Below, in pieces: positions 25,452-33,617 of a stretch of DNA of 64,000 nt (positions within the stretch are counted from its first letter, which is position 1; every line of letters starts with the position of its first letter). The stretch comes from Roseovarius confluentis. Lineage in GTDB: Bacteria > Pseudomonadota > Alphaproteobacteria > Rhodobacterales > Rhodobacteraceae. Made by a program: the position numbers and the translations under genes. A model generated the notes under the pieces. The model ran no database searches. It was not told the origin of the DNA and worked only from the letters and a program-made list of their open reading frames with translations. The stretch covers positions 1 through 64,000 of the forward strand of contig NZ_PPFE01000008.1 in the NCBI RefSeq assembly GCF_002917925.1, written 5' to 3'.

Positions 25452-25679
25452 TTATTTGACGGCGTAGGGCAGCAGGGCGAGGAAGCGGGCGCGCTTGATG
25501 GCGCGGGCCAGTTCACGCTGCTTCTTGGCCGAAACGGCGGTGATACGGGAAGGCACGATCTTGCCACGCTCGGAAATGTAGCGTTGCAGGAGCTTGGTGT
25601 CCTTGTAGTCGATCTTGGGTGCATCGTCGCCCGAGAAGGGGCAGACCTTGCGACGACGGAAAAACGGTTTCGCAGCCAT
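25452..25679 (-). CDS. rpsR: 30S ribosomal protein S18
   Basis: 75 residues, normal length. The core [20 protein letters not shown] and the [20 protein letters not shown] helix are diagnostic. It binds S6 on the small-subunit platform. The N-terminus [12 protein letters not shown] keeps one Cys of the ancestral zinc ribbon. Gene order rpsF-rpsR-rplI is the common bacterial one. Confidence 0.97.
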   Translation of the reverse strand: MAAKPFFRRRKVCPFSGDDAPKIDYKDTKLLQRYISERGKIVPSRITAVSAKKQRELARAIKRARFLALLPYAVK

Positions 25680-25704
25680 GGTTTAGTGTCCTTTCTTCAA
25701 GCGA

Positions 25705-26061
25705 TCAGGGGCGACGTTCGCGGCGGTCGCCACGCTCGTCACGTTTCTGCATCTGGACCGAGGGGCCTTCCGCGTGCTCGTCGACCCGGACGGTCAGAAC
25801 GCGCATCACGTCCTCGTGCAGGCGCATCAGGCGTTCCATTTCCTGCACGGCTTCCGACGGGGCGTCGGTGCGCAGGAAGGCATAGTGGCCCTTGCGGTTC
25901 TTGTTGATCTTGTAGGCCATCGTCTTGACACCCCAGTACTCGGATTCGACGATCGTGCCGCCGTTATCCGTGATCACGGTGCTGAAATGTTCGACAAGGC
26001 CTTCGGCTTGCGTGTTGGACAAGTCCTGACGCGAGATAAAAACATGCTCGTAGAGCGGCAT
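25705..26061 (-). CDS. rpsF: 30S ribosomal protein S6
   Basis: 118 residues from the ATG at 26061 (MPLYEHVFISRQDLSNTQAE). The ferredoxin-like fold is recognisable through YWGVKTMAYKINKNRKGHY. The C-terminus ends in a charged Arg/Asp-rich tail (RDERGDRRERRP). First gene of the operon; a longer in-frame start upstream lacks support. Confidence 0.97.
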   Translation of the reverse strand: MPLYEHVFISRQDLSNTQAEGLVEHFSTVITDNGGTIVESEYWGVKTMAYKINKNRKGHYAFLRTDAPSEAVQEMERLMRLHEDVMRVLTVRVDEHAEGPSVQMQKRDERGDRRERRP

Positions 26062-26317
26062 GTGAGTTCCACTTCTGTCTGGGCGCATTTCAAAGGCGGG
26101 CCTTGGATCCTTTCGCGGCCCGTCCACGAGAGACTGCGCGGTTCGATATACGTGCGAAAGGAAGTGGGCGTATACGACGCATCCCCATGTTTGGCAAGGG
26201 GTGTCGGGGGCCGTGAAATTGCCCGCGCGCCGCCCCGGTGCAGTCCCCGGTCCGCCGCATTTTGGTCTCGATCGCTGCGCAGTCTGGGCACAACCGAAAT
26301 CGGGCGAGGAACTAGCA

Positions 26318-26803
26318 ATGGCACATGCATTCGATGGGCGTTTTCAGAACACCAAGCTGACCGACGACACCGTGGCGGTTGATGCCCCTCAAAGCGCGCC
26401 CCGCCGGGCGCTGATCGCCTGCGCCGGGGCGGCGCTTTGCATGTCGGCGGGCGGGCTGTGGCTGGTGCCGTCCGAGGATGCGGCAATGCAGTTGATCAAG
26501 CTCTTCGCGTCGGTCGTTCTGCTGCTGGGCGGGCTGATCCTGTTCAACGGACTGAACCGCGACGCGCCCGCGCCAGAAGTGCAGATCGACCCGGTAAAGC
26601 GCCAACTGCGGGTCTACGAATATGACACGAAGGGCCGCTCGACCTTGAAAGCCTGCCATGACATCGACGCGTTGCAGGAGCTTTCGGTGAACAAACGCCA
26701 GCTGCGCGCCAAGGATGCGTCCGGCGTGCTGGTGCTGGAAATGCCGCTGGGGTCGGACGAAGAGGCCAGTGCCATCCGCAGCGCGATGCCCCGGACCAGC
26801 TAA
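26318..26803 (+). CDS. Hypothetical two-helix membrane protein
   Basis: 161 residues. Two hydrophobic segments (about residues 30-50 and 57-78) are followed by a soluble domain of about 80 residues that looks like a small beta-rich or PH-like module (VQIDPVKRQLRVYEYDTKGR). I chose the ATG at 26318, preceded by GCGAGGA. It is transcribed divergently from rpsF. Family not recognised. Confidence 0.75.
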   Translation: MAHAFDGRFQNTKLTDDTVAVDAPQSAPRRALIACAGAALCMSAGGLWLVPSEDAAMQLIKLFASVVLLLGGLILFNGLNRDAPAPEVQIDPVKRQLRVYEYDTKGRSTLKACHDIDALQELSVNKRQLRAKDASGVLVLEMPLGSDEEASAIRSAMPRTS

Positions 26804-26936
26804 GCCGGTGTCAGCCCGCGCAGGGTGGGCTGTTCATCGCTCAACACGATCTGTTCAATTCTTGCAACTTGCTCGATGCGAGAAATGCATCATCTTCCGT
26901 CGGGAGCGATTAACGCACCACGGAAGGATTACATTC

Positions 26937-27515
26937 ATGAAAACCATCGCATTCGCCACCTCGATGGCCCTTGCCGGCTTGTCGACCGCCGCACTGGCCG
27001 CGCCGGAGCAGTACAACCTCGACCCCAGCCACAGCCAGGTCGTATTCACCTATGAGCACCTGGGCTTCTCAACCACCTACAACGTCTTTACCGGGTTCGA
27101 AGGTGAAATCATGTTCGACCAGGAAGAGCCGGCGAACTCCAGCGTGTCGGTGTCTATCCCGGTCATGTCGATGTACACGGGCTGGGAAAAGCGGTTCGAG
27201 CACTTCATGAGCGAGGACATGTTCGGCGCGGCAGAGGGCGACATGATCACCTTCACCTCGACCGGCATCGAAGTTACCGGCGATACGACCGCCGAGATAA
27301 CCGGCGATCTGACGATCAACGGCACGACCAAGTCGGTGGTTCTGGATGCCGAACTGAACAAGGCGGACGCGCACCCGATGCAGGAAAAGCAGTGGGTTGG
27401 CTTCGACGCGACGACGACACTGCTGCGCTCGGATTACGGTCTGGACTACGCCGCGCCGGCGGTAAGCGATGAGCTTCAGGTGATGATCTCGATCGAGGCT
27501 GAGAAGGCCGAATAA
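26937..27515 (+). CDS. YceI family periplasmic protein
   Basis: 192 residues with a signal peptide (cut after AALAA, residue 22). The lipocalin-like YceI domain follows, beginning EQYNLDPSHSQVVFTYEHLG and including the late motif GDLTINGTTKSVVLDAEL. YceI proteins bind isoprenoid or other amphipathic lipids in the periplasm. The neighbouring minus-strand gene carries another YceI domain fused to cytochrome b561, and the two converge on a shared terminator region. CGGAAGG precedes the start. Confidence 0.9.
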   Translation: MKTIAFATSMALAGLSTAALAAPEQYNLDPSHSQVVFTYEHLGFSTTYNVFTGFEGEIMFDQEEPANSSVSVSIPVMSMYTGWEKRFEHFMSEDMFGAAEGDMITFTSTGIEVTGDTTAEITGDLTINGTTKSVVLDAELNKADAHPMQEKQWVGFDATTTLLRSDYGLDYAAPAVSDELQVMISIEAEKAE

Positions 27516-27540
27516 GCCTGAGCGACGTTCGTCGAATTCA

Positions 27541-27568
27541 AAGGCCCGCATTCCGAGATGCGGGCCTT
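27541..27568 (+). terminator. Terminator after the YceI gene
   Basis: Eleven-base stem AAGGCCCGCAT/ATGCGGGCCTT with a short loop, followed by ATTTG; it could act on both strands between the convergent YceI genes. Confidence 0.8.
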
Positions 27569-27598
27569 ATTTGTGCGTGGCGCTTTTGACGGTCGGAG

Positions 27599-27619
27599 GT
27601 CCCGGGTCAAGCCCGGGAC
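27599..27619. repeat. Short palindromic repeat (family 1)
   Basis: Single copy identical in its core to the third copy near 18.46 kb, between the two convergent YceI genes. Confidence 0.75.
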
Positions 27620-27641
27620 GAGTGAACCGACCCGTCCGGCC

Positions 27642-28901
27642 CTAGCGCTCTGCCGTCAGGTCGAAGCGGATATCTACCGAGGCGCCGACATTGCCTTCGC
27701 TTTGTCCGCCCACACCGAAATCGCGCCGGTCCACCGTCAGCCCGCCCGATGCGGTGGCGGTGTCGCCGTCGATGTTCAGGTCAAAAGGCATCTCGACAGG
27801 GACCGAGTTGTCCTTGATCGTCAGCGTGCCGGTGGCGACATGGCCGCCGTCGCGCGACACGATGTCGGCGGAGAAGGTGGCCGTGGGGTGGGTCTCGGCG
27901 GCGAGATAGTCCGATCCCTTGGCGTCCTTGGTGACCGATCCCAGCGTCAGCGAGGCGATGGTGACGGTCACGTCGACGCTGCCGTGTTTGCCGGCGCTGT
28001 CGGCGGCTTCGTCATAGATGATATCTGCGGTCCAGTCCTCGAACTGGCCTTCGACCTCCGACCCCATCTGGATAACGGTCAGGCCAAGCGTCCCGTCCGT
28101 GACGGTCCAGGCGTTCTCGGTCGGGGCGGTGGTTTCCGCGGCGGCCGTTTCCGTGGCCGGTTCGGCGATTTCGGCATCTGCTGTCGGCGCGCCTTGGGTT
28201 TCGTGCGAGAAATAGCCCAATGCGCTTCCGGTGCCGAGGGCCGCGGCCCAGATCACCAGCGCCGCAACGGCGGGGAGGACATGTCCGGGCTGACGCGCCG
28301 AGGGTTCCGCTGACGTTCGGCCGGGCAGCATACGCCGCAGGGTGGCGTCGCGGTCGATGACGTGATGCTTGAGCGCCCCGGCGACATGTGCCGCAAGGCT
28401 GAGCCACAACACCCAGTTCAGAATGTAGTGTAGAGAGGCGAAGGTGTGCGCGAGCCCCTCATCCTTGGGAACGAAGGGCAGGGATTGGCCGAACGGCCAC
28501 CAGATCGGGGCAAAGCCGGTGGTGGCGGCATGATGGATCCAGCCGGTCAGGGGCACCAACAGCAGTGAGCCGTAGAGAAGCCAGTGCACGGTTTCGGCGG
28601 CCCGCGCCTCGAGCGGCTTGTCGCCGTTCAACAAGCCCGGCTTGGACTGGCCCATGGCCCACAGAATGCGCAGCAGTGCCACGAAGAACACGGTCACGCC
28701 GATGGTCTTGTGCAGGGAGAACAGGAAGGCCGCACGCGAGACGTCGGCCTCGGTCGTGACGATGTCCGGGTTGCGGACCGCGTGGGCGATGTCATTGGCG
28801 AAGAGACCGAGCGGAATGGCTGAGAGAATCAGCAGCGCGGTCAGCCAGTGAAAGCTTTTGGTGACGGTGCCGTAACGGTCGTGGGCGTTGGCGAGGGGCA
28901 T
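27642..28901 (-). CDS. Cytochrome b561-YceI fusion protein
   Basis: 419 residues from the ATG at 28901. Residues 1 to about 185 are a cytochrome b561 with four membrane helices and the expected His positions (KSFHWLTALLI, FSLHKTIGVTVFF, WIHHAATTG, LAAHVAGALKHH). A fifth helix near 220-240 and an Ala/Thr/Glu-rich linker lead to a periplasmic YceI domain (about 275-419) that ends VDRRDFGVGGQSEGN. It could pass electrons between quinol and a lipid-like ligand held by YceI; that is inference. A free secreted YceI is encoded next to it. Confidence 0.88.
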   Translation of the reverse strand: MPLANAHDRYGTVTKSFHWLTALLILSAIPLGLFANDIAHAVRNPDIVTTEADVSRAAFLFSLHKTIGVTVFFVALLRILWAMGQSKPGLLNGDKPLEARAAETVHWLLYGSLLLVPLTGWIHHAATTGFAPIWWPFGQSLPFVPKDEGLAHTFASLHYILNWVLWLSLAAHVAGALKHHVIDRDATLRRMLPGRTSAEPSARQPGHVLPAVAALVIWAAALGTGSALGYFSHETQGAPTADAEIAEPATETAAAETTAPTENAWTVTDGTLGLTVIQMGSEVEGQFEDWTADIIYDEAADSAGKHGSVDVTVTIASLTLGSVTKDAKGSDYLAAETHPTATFSADIVSRDGGHVATGTLTIKDNSVPVEMPFDLNIDGDTATASGGLTVDRRDFGVGGQSEGNVGASVDIRFDLTAER

Positions 28902-29076
28902 TGTGCAGGCTCTGATGTGGCGAAAACTTGCGCTGCAATTTAGCCGAGCGCGTGGCCGGGGCAATATCCGCCTGCGCACAGGGGGCGTGCGGCAAGGGCG
29001 GTTTTTCGGCCCCCGACATTGCACCGCCCGTCGCGTCACGCTATCCGAGGGCATTGAATGGGAGGGGCAAGGCACC

Positions 29077-30021
29077 ATGAGCAAGGCATTCGTATTTCCC
29101 GGGCAAGGGGCCCAGACGATCGGGATGGGCAAGGCGTTGGCCGATGCCTATCCGGCAGCGAAGGCGGTCTTCGACGAGGTCGACGAGTCGCTGGGCGAGA
29201 AGTTGAGCGACCTGATCTGGGAGGGCGATCAGGAAACACTGACGCTGACGCAGAATGCGCAGCCCGCGCTGATGGCCACGTCACTCGCCACGATGCGGGC
29301 TCTGGAGGCCGAAGGCGTGAGCATCGAGGCGGCGTCGCTGGTGGCCGGGCATTCGCTGGGCGAATACTCCGCGCTGGCCGCGGCCGGGGCTCTGAGCGTC
29401 AGTGACTGTGCGCGCCTGTTGCGCACGAGGGGTCAGGCGATGCAGGCTGCCGTGCCGGTGGGCGAAGGCGCAATGGCTGCGATCCTGGGACTTGATTTTG
29501 CCACTGTGACCGAGGTAGCCCTGGCCGCCGCAGCGGATGGCGGCGTGGTGCAGGCCGCCAATGACAACGACCCGGCGCAGGTGGTGGTCTCGGGCAATGC
29601 CGCCGCCGTGGAAAAGGCGGTGGAACTGGCCAAGGAGAAGGGGGCCAAGCGCGCGATGCTGCTGCCGGTCAGTGCGCCGTTTCATTCTGCCTTGATGGCG
29701 CCCGCCGCCGATGTGATGGCGTCCGCATTGTCGGAGGTTACGATCACGGCGCCGCGCGTGCCGGTGGTCGCCAACGTGACCGCCAGCGGGGTGCAGGACC
29801 CGGCGGAGATCCGCGCGTTGTTGGTCAAGCAGGTGACCGGGTCCGTGCGCTGGCGCGAGTCGGTGGAATACATGGGCGCGCAGGGCGTGGACGACGTGTG
29901 GGAAATCGGCGCAGGCAAGGCGCTGATCGGCATGGTTCGCCGCATCAACCGCGACATCGCCACCCGCGCAATCGGCACGCCCGAGGATGTGAAAGCGGCC
30001 GCCGAGTCGATGGCCGGCTGA
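29077..30021 (+). CDS. fabD: Malonyl-CoA:ACP transacylase
   Basis: 314 residues, normal length. It transfers malonyl from CoA to the acyl carrier protein. Motifs: FVFPGQGAQ at the start, the catalytic Ser in GHSLGEYSAL, a conserved QNAQPALMATS and the catalytic His in SAPFHSALM. I chose the ATG at 29077 (GGAGGGG 8 bases upstream). First gene of the fab cluster fabD-fabG-acpP-hisA-like-fabF-mltG. Confidence 0.96.
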   Translation: MSKAFVFPGQGAQTIGMGKALADAYPAAKAVFDEVDESLGEKLSDLIWEGDQETLTLTQNAQPALMATSLATMRALEAEGVSIEAASLVAGHSLGEYSALAAAGALSVSDCARLLRTRGQAMQAAVPVGEGAMAAILGLDFATVTEVALAAAADGGVVQAANDNDPAQVVVSGNAAAVEKAVELAKEKGAKRAMLLPVSAPFHSALMAPAADVMASALSEVTITAPRVPVVANVTASGVQDPAEIRALLVKQVTGSVRWRESVEYMGAQGVDDVWEIGAGKALIGMVRRINRDIATRAIGTPEDVKAAAESMAG

Positions 30022-30051
30022 GACGGGGCCAGGAAAATGGGATTTTCTTGT

Positions 30052-30075
30052 CAAATTTCTTCGCAAAGAAATTTG
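30052..30075. other. AT-rich hairpin between fabD and fabG
   Basis: Ten-base perfect arms CAAATTTCTT and AAGAAATTTG with a CGCA loop, unusually AT-rich for this genome. No T run follows. It may be an mRNA processing or stability element, or a protein-binding site. Confidence 0.6.
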
Positions 30076-30101
30076 GCGCCAGACGAGAAGGATCAAGATA
30101 C

Positions 30102-30839
30102 ATGTTCGACCTGACGGGAAAGATGGCGCTGGTGACCGGCGCATCCGGAGGCATCGGCGGAGAGATTGCCAAGGCGTTGCATGGCGCGGGCGCGACGGTG
30201 GGCCTGTCGGGCACACGGGTCGAGCCGCTGGAGGCGCTGGCCGGGGAGCTGGGCGAGCGGGCGCATGTACTGCCCTGCAACCTGAGCGATCCGGAGGCCG
30301 TCGACGCACTGCCGAAACAGGCCGCCGAGGCGATGGGCGGGGTCGATATCCTTGTCAACAACGCCGGGATCACCCGCGACCAGATCTTCATGCGTATGTC
30401 CGACGAGGAATGGCAGAGCGTGATTGACGTGAACCTGACTGCCACCATGCGCTTGTGCCGGGGCGTGATGCGCCCGATGATGAAGGCGCGCTGGGGGCGG
30501 ATCATCAACATCAGCTCGATCGTGGGCGCGACGGGCAACCCCGGACAGGTGAACTATGCCGCCTCCAAGGCCGGGATGGTGGGCATGACCAAGTCGATCG
30601 CCTATGAGGTCGCCAGCCGCGGGATCACCGCCAATGCTGTGGCACCCGGCTTCATCGCCACGGCGATGACCGACAAGCTGACGGACGACCAGAAGGACAA
30701 GATCAACGCGCAGATTCCCGCAGCCCGCATGGGCACGCCGGAGGAAATCGCGGCAGCGGTCCTATACCTCGCAAGCCCCGAGGCGGGCTATGTCACGGGG
30801 GCGACGCTTCATGTCAACGGCGGCATGGCGATGCTTTGA
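30102..30839 (+). CDS. fabG: 3-oxoacyl-ACP reductase
   Basis: 245 residues, a classical short-chain dehydrogenase that reduces 3-oxoacyl-ACP with NADPH. Nucleotide motif [20 protein letters not shown], the catalytic Ser in [10 protein letters not shown] and YxxxK in NYAASKAG are all present. It lies 80 bases after fabD with the AT hairpin between them. Confidence 0.96.
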   Translation: MFDLTGKMALVTGASGGIGGEIAKALHGAGATVGLSGTRVEPLEALAGELGERAHVLPCNLSDPEAVDALPKQAAEAMGGVDILVNNAGITRDQIFMRMSDEEWQSVIDVNLTATMRLCRGVMRPMMKARWGRIINISSIVGATGNPGQVNYAASKAGMVGMTKSIAYEVASRGITANAVAPGFIATAMTDKLTDDQKDKINAQIPAARMGTPEEIAAAVLYLASPEAGYVTGATLHVNGGMAML

Positions 30840-30925
30840 GGCATCGCGCCGCGTTGAAGAAACAAGGGCAGGGGAATCCATTTGCCAATCGCGTCGCATA
30901 TGCTATAGGCGGCGCAGTTTACGCG

Positions 30926-30966
30926 GGGGTGATACTGTATTACCCCGTAAATGCCCGTTATACGGG
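30926..30966. promoter_or_regulatory. Two palindromes upstream of acpP
   Basis: Arms GGGGTGATAC and GTATTACCCC (one mismatch, one central base) span 30926-30946, and CCCGT-tat-ACGGG follows at 30954-30966. A weak promoter-like pair TTGCCA (30882) and CTATAG (30903) lies just upstream, with short spacing. The position suits an operator or leader element of acpP; the binding protein is unknown. Confidence 0.4.
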
Positions 30967-31068
30967 TCATGCAAGCCGCCCGGTCAAGGGGCACATTTAG
31001 CCGCTAGTCCAAACGGGCGAGGGCACAGAAAACGGGCGAATGACCCGGCTGAAGATGAGGAACGAAAC

Positions 31069-31302
31069 ATGAGCGATATCGCAGACCGCGTAAAAAAGAT
31101 CGTGGTGGAACACCTGGGCGTCGAGGAAGACAAAGTAACCGAGAACGCCTCTTTCATTGACGACCTGGGCGCGGACAGCCTGGACACGGTCGAACTGGTC
31201 ATGGCGTTCGAAGAAGAATTCGGCATCGAGATCCCCGATGACGCCGCCGAGAACATCCAGACCTTCGGCGACGCGGTGAAGTTCATCAAGGAAGCGTCGT
31301 AA
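31069..31302 (+). CDS. acpP: Acyl carrier protein
   Basis: 77 residues, acidic, normal length. The phosphopantetheine Ser lies in [20 protein letters not shown]. It carries growing fatty acyl chains. Codon use is strongly biased, as expected for an abundant protein. It has its own long 5-prime region of 229 bases and a terminator downstream, so a separate short transcript is likely. Confidence 0.98.
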   Translation: MSDIADRVKKIVVEHLGVEEDKVTENASFIDDLGADSLDTVELVMAFEEEFGIEIPDDAAENIQTFGDAVKFIKEAS

Positions 31303-31328
31303 CCACGACGACGCACAAGAGATTTTCG

Positions 31329-31358
31329 AAAGACCCTGCCGGCGCGGCGGGGTCTTTT
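31329..31358 (+). terminator. Terminator of acpP
   Basis: AAAGACCC/GGGTCTTT outer stem with a GC-rich inner stem, ending in TTTT, 27 bases after the acpP stop. Confidence 0.85.
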
Positions 31359-31493
31359 CATTTGCGCGGTCGAAAATTTCGGGAACAGACTGTATCATGC
31401 CGATTTGAGACCATCGTCAACGAAGCAGGGGTCTAAGAAGGGCAGACCCCGCAAACAAGGCGGAACCAGCCCGAATCAGAAGGTGACTGTCGC

Positions 31494-32237
31494 ATGATCA
31501 TCTACCCCACTCTCGAACTGCGTAACGGCAAATGCGTGTCCCTGACGCGCGGTCGGCTCGAAGAGCCCGTCATCTGGCATGTCGACCCTGTCGAGACAGC
31601 GAAATCCTTTGCCGCCGCCGGCGCATCGTGGATGCATCTGACCGACATCGACGCGCTGGCCGGTGACGGCGACAACAGTAGCCTGATGGAAGAGATCATT
31701 CGCACTGTCGGGATCCCGGTCCAGCTGGGCGGCGGTTTCCGGTCGCGTGACAGCGTTGCAAAATGGATCGACAAGGGCGCGGGCCGGATCGTGGTTGGCA
31801 CCATGGCCGCCTACGACCCCGATACCCTGCGCGAACTGGCCAAGTTCTATCCCGACCAGATCGTGCTGGCCGTCGATATCTTCCAGGGTTCGGTGATGAC
31901 CGAGGGCTGGCGCACGAAAAGCGCGTTCTCGCCTGAAAGCTATATCGCCGCTTTCGATGATGCGCCGCTGGCTGGCATCATCCTGACCGATATCGACGCC
32001 GATATCGAAGACAGCGACGGGACGCTGGGCGTGATCAGCGGGCTGGCCGGTCTGACCCGGCATCCGGTCATCGCACGCGGTACCGTGCGCAGCGTCGATG
32101 ACGTGTCGCGTCTGAAATACGTACCCAACATTTCCGGCACGATTATCGGCCGGGCGCTGTTGTCCCGCGACGTGTCGCTGCAAGAGGCGCTGGAAGTGGC
32201 ACAGGGCGACCGCGAACCGATCGCCGAGTTCCAATAA
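31494..32237 (+). CDS. HisA-like (beta/alpha)8 barrel protein in the fab cluster
   Basis: 247 residues resembling phosphoribosyl-formimino-AICAR isomerase HisA: MIIYPTLELRNGKCVSL at the start, LGGGFRSRDSVAKW, VDIFQGSVMTEGWR and TDIDADIEDSDGTLG. The catalytic Asp8 of HisA is Glu here, and the loop after TDI is longer. The late phosphate-binding segment reads ARGTVRSVDD instead of ASGGV. It stands between acpP and fabF and not in a his operon, so it may be a paralogue with another sugar-phosphate substrate. The real hisA is not in the window. Confidence 0.75.
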   Translation: MIIYPTLELRNGKCVSLTRGRLEEPVIWHVDPVETAKSFAAAGASWMHLTDIDALAGDGDNSSLMEEIIRTVGIPVQLGGGFRSRDSVAKWIDKGAGRIVVGTMAAYDPDTLRELAKFYPDQIVLAVDIFQGSVMTEGWRTKSAFSPESYIAAFDDAPLAGIILTDIDADIEDSDGTLGVISGLAGLTRHPVIARGTVRSVDDVSRLKYVPNISGTIIGRALLSRDVSLQEALEVAQGDREPIAEFQ

Positions 32238-32260
32238 GCTGAATGACAGGCTTGAAAAAA

Positions 32261-32285
32261 GGGGCGCGGAAGACCGCGCCCCTTT
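32261..32285 (+). terminator. Terminator after the HisA-like gene
   Basis: Nine-base stem GGGGCGCGG/CCGCGCCCC with a 4-base loop and TTT, 23 bases past the stop. It separates the HisA-like gene from fabF. Confidence 0.8.
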
Positions 32286-32357
32286 GCCGTTGGCCTTGCC
32301 CCCGATAGGCAAGGCGCGGTATGGAAGCCGACGAAGGTAGGACAAGAGGGCAACATC

Positions 32358-33617
32358 ATGCGTCGAGTGGTTGTGACGGGTCTGGGTCTTGTGACCCCGC
32401 TGGCATCTGGCGTGGAGGAGAGCTGGAGCCGCATTCTGGAAGGGAAGTCAGGAGCGGGCACCATCACGCGGTTCGATCCCACGAACGTGGCCACGAAATA
32501 CGCCTGCGAAGTGCCCTTGGGCGACGGCAGCGACGGCACCTTCAACTCCGAAGATTACATGGAGCCCAAGGAGCGCCGGAAAGTGGATGATTTCATCCTC
32601 TATGGCGTTGCGGCGGCCGAACAGGCCGTGCGGGACGCCGATTGGCTGCCCGAGGACGAGGAAAGCCGCCTGCGCACTGGTGTTATGATCGGGTCCGGCA
32701 TCGGCGGGCTGCGCTCGATCGAGGAGACGACGCTGCTTATTCGCGACCGTGGCGTGCGGCGGGTGTCACCCTTCTTTATTCCCGGCGCGCTTATCAACCT
32801 GATCAGCGGGCAGGTCAGCATTCGCTACGGCTTCAAGGGGCCGAACCACGCGGTTGTGACCGCCTGTTCGACGGGGGCGCATGCCATAGGCGATGCGGCG
32901 CGGTTGATCCAGCACGGGGACGCGGACGTGATGATCGCGGGTGGTGCCGAAGCGGCGATCTGCGAGATCGGTATTGCCGGCTTCAACGCCTGCAAGGCAC
33001 TGTCCACAAAACGCGCCGACGACCCGCAAGGCGCCAGCCGCCCCTACGACGCCGACCGCGACGGCTTCGTGATGGGCGAGGGGGCTGGCATGGTCGTGCT
33101 GGAGGAGTACGAGCACGCCAAGGCGCGCGGTGCCAAGATCTATGCCGAAGTCCTTGGCTATGGCCTGTCGGGTGACGCCTATCACATCACCGCACCCGCA
33201 GAGGATGGCGATGGCGGGTTCCGCGCCATGCAGGGTGCGCTGCGCAATGCCGGGATCGAGCCTGCCGACGTGGATTACATCAACGCCCACGGCACCAGCA
33301 CCATGGCCGACACTATCGAACTGAAGGCGGTTGAGAAACTGCTGGGTGATGCGGCCTCGAAAGCGACCATGAGTTCGACCAAATCCTCGACCGGGCACCT
33401 GTTGGGTGCGGCCGGGGCGATCGAGGGCATCTTCTCGATCCTGGCCATTCGTGACCAGGTGGCGCCGCCGACGATCAATCTGGACAATCCGGCAGTGGAA
33501 ACGCCGATGAACCTGGCCGCCAACGCCAAGCATGAACGCGAGATCAAGGTGGCACTGTCCAACAGCTTCGGTTTCGGCGGCACCAATGCCTGTCTCTGCA
33601 TCGGGGCCGTACGCTGA
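32358..33617 (+). CDS. fabF: 3-oxoacyl-ACP synthase II
   Basis: 419 residues, a condensing enzyme that elongates acyl-ACP with malonyl-ACP. The catalytic triad is complete: Cys in VVTACSTGAHAIGD, His in NAHGTSTMADTIE and His in SSTGHLLGAAGA. The N-terminus RRVVVTGLGLVTPLASGV is typical. Its stop overlaps the mltG start (TGATG). Confidence 0.97.
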   Translation: MRRVVVTGLGLVTPLASGVEESWSRILEGKSGAGTITRFDPTNVATKYACEVPLGDGSDGTFNSEDYMEPKERRKVDDFILYGVAAAEQAVRDADWLPEDEESRLRTGVMIGSGIGGLRSIEETTLLIRDRGVRRVSPFFIPGALINLISGQVSIRYGFKGPNHAVVTACSTGAHAIGDAARLIQHGDADVMIAGGAEAAICEIGIAGFNACKALSTKRADDPQGASRPYDADRDGFVMGEGAGMVVLEEYEHAKARGAKIYAEVLGYGLSGDAYHITAPAEDGDGGFRAMQGALRNAGIEPADVDYINAHGTSTMADTIELKAVEKLLGDAASKATMSSTKSSTGHLLGAAGAIEGIFSILAIRDQVAPPTINLDNPAVETPMNLAANAKHEREIKVALSNSFGFGGTNACLCIGAVR

